Origin: Rubricoccus sp963708165
Lineage (GTDB): Bacteria; Bacteroidota; Rhodothermia; Rhodothermales; Rubricoccaceae
Assembly: GCA_963708165.1 (NCBI GenBank)
Contig: OY970187.1
Location: forward strand, 2,790,001-2,854,000
Reading direction: 5' to 3'
DNA length: 64,000 bases
The notes under the pieces are model-generated. The model searched no databases and had not been told where the DNA came from. It saw only the letters and a list, made by a program, of their open reading frames with translations. Below, in pieces: positions 59,050 through 64,000 of the stretch. The number at the start of each line of letters is the position of its first letter. Positions within the stretch are counted from its first letter, which is position 1. Position numbers and translations under genes: made by a program.

Positions 59050-59619
59050 ATGGACCCGTTCAGCGCTGGCCTGCCCACGCTCCCCGCCGAGCGCCTGGTG
59101 CTCCGGCACCCGCGCGAGACCGACGTGCCCGCCCTCTTGAGCGTGTTCGGCGACGCCGACGCGCTGGCGTACTGGAGCCACGGGCCTCTGGCGGACGAGG
59201 CTGCCGCGCGCGACTATCTCGCGGACATCAACCGCTTCTGGCGCGACCGCGAGCTGTTTCAGTGGGCCGTCGCAGACCGCGAGACGGACGAGATGATGGG
59301 CACGGTCACGCTCAACCGCTGGGACCCGCCCAACCGCCGCGCCGACATCGGCTTTATCCTCGCGCGCCCGTTCTGGGGCCGGGGCTTTGCGCAAGAGGCG
59401 GTCCGCCGACTGCTCGCGTTCGGCTTCAGCGAGATGGACCTCCACCGCGTCGAGGCCGACGTAGACCCGGACAACACCGCGTCGCTCGCGCTGCTGGGCG
59501 CGATGGGGTTTCAGCGCGAGGGCTACTTCCGCGAGCGGTGGTTCACGTTCGGCTCGTGGAAAGACAGCGTGATTCTAGGCCTGCTCGCGCGAGACCTCGC
59601 GAGCCCCGCGCCGCGCTGA
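59050..59619 (+). CDS. GNAT-family N-acetyltransferase (RimJ/RimL type)
   Basis: A 189-residue protein. LPAERLVLRHPRETDVPALLSVFGDADAL, GFILARPFWGRGFAQEAVRRLLAFGF (acetyl-CoA loop WGRGFA) and VDPDNTASLALLGAMGFQREGYFRERW are the standard RimJ/RimL-like parts. Such enzymes acetylate protein N-termini or small amines; the target here is unknown. It is convergent with the peptidase gene, with a full palindrome in between. Confidence 0.85.
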   Translation: MDPFSAGLPTLPAERLVLRHPRETDVPALLSVFGDADALAYWSHGPLADEAAARDYLADINRFWRDRELFQWAVADRETDEMMGTVTLNRWDPPNRRADIGFILARPFWGRGFAQEAVRRLLAFGFSEMDLHRVEADVDPDNTASLALLGAMGFQREGYFRERWFTFGSWKDSVILGLLARDLASPAPR

Positions 59620-59631
59620 ACCTCACGGTCA

Positions 59632-59649
59632 GCCTCTGGCGCCAGAGGC
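59632..59649. repeat. Full 18-bp palindrome filling a convergent gap
   Basis: Perfect palindrome between the GNAT stop (59619) and the peptidase stop (59661), a 41-base gap. Same geometry as 33491 and 47293. Confidence 0.9.
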
Positions 59650-59660
59650 TGGGCGATGAT

Positions 59661-61022
59661 CTACCGGGCGACGGTGAGGCGCCGCGTGACGACGCCCGTC
59701 CCCGTGCGAACGCGGACGAGGTACGCGCCCGGCGCCAGGCGCCCGATGCGGATCTCGTGCTCGCCCGGCCCGTGCTGCGCGTCCGCGGCGACGGCAACGG
59801 TGCGGCCGAGCGCGTCCGCGACGGTCACGCTGAGGTGGCCTGCCGTTGGCAGGGTCACGCGGATCGTGCTCGCGCCAGAGGCGGGGTTGGGCCAGGGGGG
59901 CGTCACGGCGAGGCCGCCCGGCAGGGGCTCGGCGCTCGTGACCACTTCGCCCACGTTGAAGGTGCGCCGTAGGGTCTGGCCTCCAAACTGGACCTCGTAG
60001 GTCCACACGCCCTCAGGCGCCAGAGGCGGGATCTCGCGGGTGAAGTACCAGTAGCTCGCGGCAAAATCGGTGGTGTTGGTGTGCGTCCACGTGCTCAGCG
60101 CGGTGCCATCGGGCCGCAGGACGCGGTGGCTCGAACTCTGGCCGTTGCCCAGGTCGCGGTAGTAGGTCGAGAAGATGACCGGGTCGCCGGGCTGAAATTG
60201 CTCGCGGTCGTTGGGCCGGTCTTGCGTGGACGGGCACGAGGCTGGTGCGGGCGGCGTGGCGTGCGTGCGGAGGTCGAGAAGCACCGGGTCGGTGTGCGGG
60301 CGCTGCTCGTTCCACCACGACGGCTCTGTGCTGCAGCTTCCGGTGTAGGGGTCTGCTGTGGTGCCGGTCGCGCCGGTGACCTCGAAGTGGAGGTGCGGCC
60401 CGGTGGACATCCCAGACGAGCCGACGAGACCCAGCGTCTCGCCCACCGCGACCGTCTCGCCGACGCTCTTGCTGGTCAGCGAGCCCCGGCGCATGTGCCA
60501 GTACAGCGCCGTCGAGCCGTCGTCGTGCTGCACCATCACGCCATTGCCGGGCGGTGCGTTTTCCCACACGCAGATGCGGTCCGGGTTGCCGTCTTGCTTG
60601 GAAACGATGGTGCCGGGAGCCGCCGCGACGATCTCGACGGTGCTGGAGTCCATCGTCGCCCAGGAGAAGGGCCACAGGAAGATGTCCGTGCCGCGGTGCC
60701 CGTTGTACGTTCTCGCGCGGCAGTTCCAATCGCGAATGCCGCCCGTCGCGTCCTGGTCGACGTAGTTCGAGATGCCGAACGGCTCGGGCGTGACGCCGTC
60801 GCGGTGCCGGATGGGCCAGGCGAGGGGCGTAGTGGAGGCTTTGCCTCTGGCGCCAGAGGCTTGGTCTCGAAACGCGTCGAGATCGGCGGTTAGGGCCACG
60901 CGCTCGGCCTCACTCGGCCCGTCGGGGCCGGAGAGGGAAAACGCGCCACCGCCAGAGGCGGGCGCTTGCGCGAGCGCGCCGGAGGCGCTGAGGCAGAGGG
61001 CGACGAAGAGGAGCCGAGACAT
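59661..61022 (-). CDS. Secreted M23 (LytM-type) peptidase with type IX sorting domain
   Basis: A 453-residue protein starting at 61022 (MSRLLFVALCLSASGALAQ, signal peptide). The M23 fold has HRGTDIFLWP (zinc His and Asp), a YWHMRRG segment, and the TGPHLHFEV motif with the catalytic and zinc histidines. A middle beta domain (about 290-365) precedes the C-terminal sorting domain (GLAVTPPWPNPASGASTIRV to GAYLVRVRTGTGVVTRRLTVAR). It should be secreted across the outer membrane and may cut peptidoglycan or peptides outside the cell. A palindrome at 60843-60860 encodes QASGARG between signal and catalytic domain. Confidence 0.87.
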   Translation of the reverse strand: MSRLLFVALCLSASGALAQAPASGGGAFSLSGPDGPSEAERVALTADLDAFRDQASGARGKASTTPLAWPIRHRDGVTPEPFGISNYVDQDATGGIRDWNCRARTYNGHRGTDIFLWPFSWATMDSSTVEIVAAAPGTIVSKQDGNPDRICVWENAPPGNGVMVQHDDGSTALYWHMRRGSLTSKSVGETVAVGETLGLVGSSGMSTGPHLHFEVTGATGTTADPYTGSCSTEPSWWNEQRPHTDPVLLDLRTHATPPAPASCPSTQDRPNDREQFQPGDPVIFSTYYRDLGNGQSSSHRVLRPDGTALSTWTHTNTTDFAASYWYFTREIPPLAPEGVWTYEVQFGGQTLRRTFNVGEVVTSAEPLPGGLAVTPPWPNPASGASTIRVTLPTAGHLSVTVADALGRTVAVAADAQHGPGEHEIRIGRLAPGAYLVRVRTGTGVVTRRLTVAR

Positions 61023-61136
61023 GGCGCGGATCGGGCGGGTACGGCTCAAAGATCGGGCACGGCGCGGGAATGTGTATACCCGGTGTGCGAACGCCTCTGG
61101 CGGTCGGGCCGCGCGCATCGCGCCAGAGGCGCACGG

Positions 61137-62201
61137 CTAGAGCTCTAGCGAGAGCTGCACGCCGTCGATGTCCGCCAGAGGCACGAGGCTGGAGACGCTC
61201 AGGCCCACGAGCCGCAGCGGCGCGTCGGGCACCGCGGGGCGGGCAAGGAGGGCGCCGCCGATTGTCGCCAGAGGCCCTTCTTGCCAGACGGGCGAGGCGA
61301 ACGACGCGCTGCGGGTGCTCTGCACGAAGCGGGCGGTCTTGAGCTTGAGCGTGACCGTGCGGCCCGCCAGGCCGTGGCCGTCCAGGCGGCGCACCAGCTC
61401 GGCGGTGATGGGCGCGAGCCTCGCGAGAATGGCCGCCTCGCCGCGCTCGTTGTGGTTGAACGTGCGCTCCACGCCGACCGATTTGCGCACGCGGTGCGGC
61501 CGGACGGGCCGCGTATCGTCGCACTGCCCGAGGCGGTAGAGCCAGCCGCCGGTCTTGCCCAGCCTCTGGCGAAGCGTGTGCTCGTCCCACGCCTGGAGGT
61601 CCGCGCCGGTGCGGATGCCCAGGCCATACAGACGCCGTGCCGTGGCCGGGCCCACGCCGTGCAGCTTCTCGACCGGCAGCGCGGCGACAAACGCGCGCGC
61701 CTCGTGCGGGCGAATGACCGAGAGCCCATCGGGCTTGTCCAAGTCGCTGGCCACCTTGGCGAGGAACTTGGCAAACGACACGCCCGCCGAGGCGGTCAGG
61801 CCTGTGGCCTCGAAGATCTCGCGCCGGATAGACTGCGCGATGAGCGTGGCCGATGCTGGCCCGCGCTTGGGCGCTGTCACGTCCAGATAGGCTTCGTCGA
61901 GCGAGAGCGGCTCGACGAGATCGGTGTACGAGTAGAAGATCTCGCGCACCACGCCAGAGGCTTCTTTGTACACGCCGAAGCGCGGCGGCACGACGACGAG
62001 GTCCGGGCACAGCTTGCGGGCCTGCGCCATCGGCATCGCGCTGCGCACGCCGAACGGGCGCGCCTCGTAGCTGGCCGCGCACACCACGCCGCGGTTGGAG
62101 CTTCCGCCCACGGCCACAGGCCTCCCGCGCAGCGAGGGGTCGTCGCGCTGCTCGACGGACGCGTAGAAGGCGTCCATGTCGACGTGGAGGATCTTTCTCA
62201 T
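61137..62201 (-). CDS. dinB: DNA polymerase IV (Y family)
   Basis: A lesion-bypass polymerase of 354 residues. KILHVDMDAFYASVE carries catalytic Asp8 and the steric-gate region at 12-13; SLDEAYLDV at 100-108 holds Asp102 and Glu103. The thumb helix-hairpin-helix (LPVEKLHGVGPATARRLYGLGI) and little finger follow, ending DGVQLSLEL. The usual C-terminal beta-clamp motif of the QLxLF kind appears as QLSLEL. No LexA box was identified in front. Frame intact. Confidence 0.92.
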   Translation of the reverse strand: MRKILHVDMDAFYASVEQRDDPSLRGRPVAVGGSSNRGVVCAASYEARPFGVRSAMPMAQARKLCPDLVVVPPRFGVYKEASGVVREIFYSYTDLVEPLSLDEAYLDVTAPKRGPASATLIAQSIRREIFEATGLTASAGVSFAKFLAKVASDLDKPDGLSVIRPHEARAFVAALPVEKLHGVGPATARRLYGLGIRTGADLQAWDEHTLRQRLGKTGGWLYRLGQCDDTRPVRPHRVRKSVGVERTFNHNERGEAAILARLAPITAELVRRLDGHGLAGRTVTLKLKTARFVQSTRSASFASPVWQEGPLATIGGALLARPAVPDAPLRLVGLSVSSLVPLADIDGVQLSLEL

Positions 62202-62323
62202 GGGCCGCTGGCGCGGAGTTGGCTCGCCAGAGGACGCAAGCCGCTGGCGCAGGCCTCAATCTCGCGCCGTGCGCGCGCCAGAGGCGTGTCACCTGAGGCG
62301 CGGCCGGGCAGGGCGCCAGAGGA

Positions 62324-62650
62324 TCAGGCCTCTGGCGCGTCGGGGGCCTCGGCGCCGCAGTTCCAGCAAATGCCGAACTGCCCGTCGTTGACCTCGCCGC
62401 AGGCGGGACACGTCCACGGGTCGGGTGCCGTTTCGGTCTCGGTCATGACCTCGGCGACGAGCGCGCGGGCGTCGTCCAGCCGGTGGTCGTCTTTGACCCA
62501 GACCTCGGCCCAGGCGGCGATGGGAGGGACCTCGCCCATCGCCGAGCCGAGTTGGTCTCCCTGCACGATGGCGGTGATGCCTGCGTTGGCGAGCGCGCCC
62601 TGCACGAGGTGCGCGATGCTGGGATCGGGGTGGCTGTAGACGCGGGTCAT
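62324..62650 (-). CDS. DUF2007-type protein with zinc ribbon
   Basis: A 108-residue protein. The N-terminal 70 residues (VYSHPDPSIAHLVQGALANAGITAIVQGDQLGSAMGEVPPIAAWAEVWV) match the DUF2007 putative signal-transducing fold, often followed, as here, by a zinc ribbon (CPACGEVNDGQFGICWNCG). The last residues (APDAPEA) are repeat-encoded. Function unknown; small-molecule or protein binding is likely. Confidence 0.78.
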   Translation of the reverse strand: MTRVYSHPDPSIAHLVQGALANAGITAIVQGDQLGSAMGEVPPIAAWAEVWVKDDHRLDDARALVAEVMTETETAPDPWTCPACGEVNDGQFGICWNCGAEAPDAPEA

Positions 62651-62719
62651 GGCAGGGGCGGAGAGTGTGCCGCGCGTACGCGTGCGCGTTCGGCCGGTTG
62701 CGCCAGAGGCCAGAGCCGT

Positions 62720-63220
62720 TTAGTTGGCCTCTGGCGGCGGCCACAGGCCGAGCGAGCGCCGCAGGTCGATCACTTGCCCGGTGTGGTGGCTGTTGTGATC
62801 GGCCACGAGAAGCACCTCGCGGAGCAGCGTATAGCCGGGAGCGTGCCTGAACTCGGAGGTGAGATCGCCGGTGTTGGCGAGCTCGATCATGGCGCTCAGA
62901 TCAGACCCGAAATCGGCGAGCGCGAGCGCCCAGTCGTCGCCGGTGGCCGGTGCGGCGGGCCAGTAGGCGGCGGGCCACTCGGGCGCGGTGTAGTCCGCGT
63001 TCTGGCAAAACAGCAGAATGTCGTTCTGCGTGAACCAGAGGTGGTAGAGCTGCTCCCAGAGCGTGTGCGGCAGGCCGGGCGCACGCACGTTGATGGCCTG
63101 GGGTGGGATGCCGCGCAGGCACGCCCGCACCGGCGTGTGCGCGTTGGCACCGCGCAAGAGGGCGACGAGTTCGGCGCGGAGCCGTTCGCCAGAAGCGAGG
63201 CCGGAGGTGGGGCGGGGCAT
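62720..63220 (-). CDS. DinB-like (YfiT/bacillithiol transferase superfamily) protein
   Basis: A 166-residue four-helix-bundle protein starting at 63220 (MPRPTSGLASGERLRAELVALLRG). The metal site is suggested by the His in LWEQLYHLWF and the pair in ADHNSHHTGQV near the end. Some relatives transfer thiols such as bacillithiol; others are uncharacterised stress proteins. It follows a 312-bp gap and precedes the DUF2007 gene on the same strand. It ends with repeat-encoded PPPEAN. Confidence 0.8.
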   Translation of the reverse strand: MPRPTSGLASGERLRAELVALLRGANAHTPVRACLRGIPPQAINVRAPGLPHTLWEQLYHLWFTQNDILLFCQNADYTAPEWPAAYWPAAPATGDDWALALADFGSDLSAMIELANTGDLTSEFRHAPGYTLLREVLLVADHNSHHTGQVIDLRRSLGLWPPPEAN

Positions 63221-63532
63221 GGTGGGTGCGGTGGGTGCCGGGTCAACCGCAGTGCCGCGCGCCGGTTCGCGCCGGAGGTGCTCGGCGGGTTTCTGGCGGG
63301 AGGCTGTGCTCAGCTGACCGAACCCCCGAGGATGCTCCGCCTCGCGCGCTGGCCCTGCCTCTGGCGTGTCCCAAACATCCAAGCCACAGGGCAGGTGTTG
63401 TGGTCGCATTCTCTGTCCCCGAGACAGGGGGACAATTCCCACCGCGCTCTGGCTGGGCGATCCAGGTGATTCGGCGCTTCGCCAGAGGCCGCGGATCGCC
63501 AGAGGCCCGCGGATCGCCAGAGGCCTCTGGCG
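63221..63532. repeat. Gap with hairpin and clustered dispersed words
   Basis: No gene is seen. TGTCCCC (63414-63420) and GGGGACA (63428-63434) form a 7-bp stem. At 63478-63535 three tandem units of about 18 bases (GCCAGAGGCCCGCGGATC type) end in a tail-to-tail pair, showing local amplification of the word next to the stop of the ABC permease gene. Confidence 0.65.
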
Positions 63533-64000
63533 CTACTCCTCCGCGCGCAGCACGTCCAACGGGGGACGTGCGAGGGCCGACCGGCTGCCCAGCACGCCGA
63601 CGAGCGCGACGAGCGCAGGCACGAGCACGGCTGTCGCCAGAAGCCAGAGCGCGTCCGGGCGGAAAGGCACTTGGAAGGTGAACGTGGCGAGCGCCCACGC
63701 CGAGGCCACCGCGAGCCCGCCGCCGACGAGCGCGGCGAGAAAGCCTAGCCCGGCGTATTCCGCGATCACGATGCGGCGCACCTGGGACCGGCTCGCGCCC
63801 AGCGTGCGGAGCAGGACCGCCTCTCGCGTGCGCCGGGACAGCGCCACGCGCACGGCGCTGCCCAGCACGACCAAGCCTGTGGCCACGGCGAAAAAGGCCA
63901 TAAAGCGGAGCGCAAACGCGATCTGCCCCAGCACCTTTTGCACCAACGCGAGCACCTCGCGCACGTCGACCGCCGAGATGTTGGGAAACGCCTCGACCAC
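63533..64000 (-). CDS. FtsX-like ABC transporter permease (C-terminal part)
   Basis: The frame enters from the right edge. The visible 155 residues contain three membrane segments (ALRFMAFFAVATGLVVLGSAV, YAGLGFLAALVGGGLAVASAWAL, ALWLLATAVLVPALVALVGVL) and the typical FtsX/MacB-type loop SRRTREAVLLRTLGASRSQVRRIVIAEYAGLG, ending RPPLDVLRAEE. This fits the large YbbP-like permeases that pair with a LolD-type ATPase; the ATPase would be expected just outside the window. The start is missing. Confidence 0.82.
   Translation of the reverse strand: MVEAFPNISAVDVREVLALVQKVLGQIAFALRFMAFFAVATGLVVLGSAVRVALSRRTREAVLLRTLGASRSQVRRIVIAEYAGLGFLAALVGGGLAVASAWALATFTFQVPFRPDALWLLATAVLVPALVALVGVLGSRSALARPPLDVLRAEE

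Overview
This looks like a chromosomal window from a very GC-rich member of the Bacteroidota / Rhodothermota side of the FCB group, most likely close to Rubricoccaceae or Rhodothermaceae (inference). Two secreted proteins end in Por-type (type IX secretion) sorting domains. A TAnnTTTG-type promoter sits before carA. Envelope genes (SurA-like foldases, TonB, NfeD, an Lgt-like protein) are of Gram-negative type. I saw no rRNA, tRNA, CRISPR array or transposase gene.

Layout. 1-7 kb: fragment of an unknown gene, an RNA ligase of the DRB0094 (Rnl5) type, then carB, a small protein and carA on the minus strand; carA has a visible promoter and a leader terminator. 7-13 kb: a TonB protein; isoaspartyl dipeptidase plus cyanophycinase (a cyanophycin-degrading pair); an ACT-domain malic enzyme; a HAD phosphatase. 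13-19.5 kb: L,D-transpeptidase, an Lgt-like fusion protein, two NfeD-family genes, a gamma-carbonic anhydrase and a SnoaL-like protein. 19.5-24 kb: a methionine pathway block (metY, metX, homoserine dehydrogenase) preceded by a Met/Cys-rich leader peptide and a strong intrinsic terminator. 24-30 kb and 47-51.5 kb: two paralogous giant CheB-CheR-PAS-histidine kinase proteins, each with a response regulator gene just downstream. 30-33.5 kb: a gene-poor, motif-poor stretch, a type IIA topoisomerase B subunit, and a broken nucleotidyltransferase module. 33.5-41 kb: membrane proteins, a hydrolase, an SdpR/SdpI-like pair, a lipoprotein and a MoxR ATPase. 41-46 kb: an operon of three parvulin/SurA-type genes. 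46-47.3 kb: ECF sigma and anti-sigma factor. 51.7-64 kb: gltX, a glnS-yqeY fusion, two type IX cargo proteins, GNAT, DNA polymerase IV, small conserved proteins and a truncated ABC permease.

The dominant unexplained structure is a 10-base word, GCCTCTGGCG (reverse complement CGCCAGAGGC), repeated by eye about every 200-250 bases on both strands. It occurs inside genes in all frames and between genes. Two copies often overlap to make the 18-base palindrome GCCTCTGGCGCCAGAGGC, and such palindromes repeatedly sit exactly in the gap between convergent genes, touching stop codons. This recalls cyanobacterial HIP1 and Neisseria/Haemophilus uptake sequences, but I do not know a described counterpart with this word. 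Stretches lacking it (30.06-30.84 kb, 32.92-33.49 kb) look foreign.

Many otherwise intact, probably essential genes (carA, carB, metY, metX, hom, glnS and others) carry one or more single-base indels, mostly single-base insertions. The most economical reading is residual sequencing error, so I annotate them as genes with frameshifts rather than as true pseudogenes.
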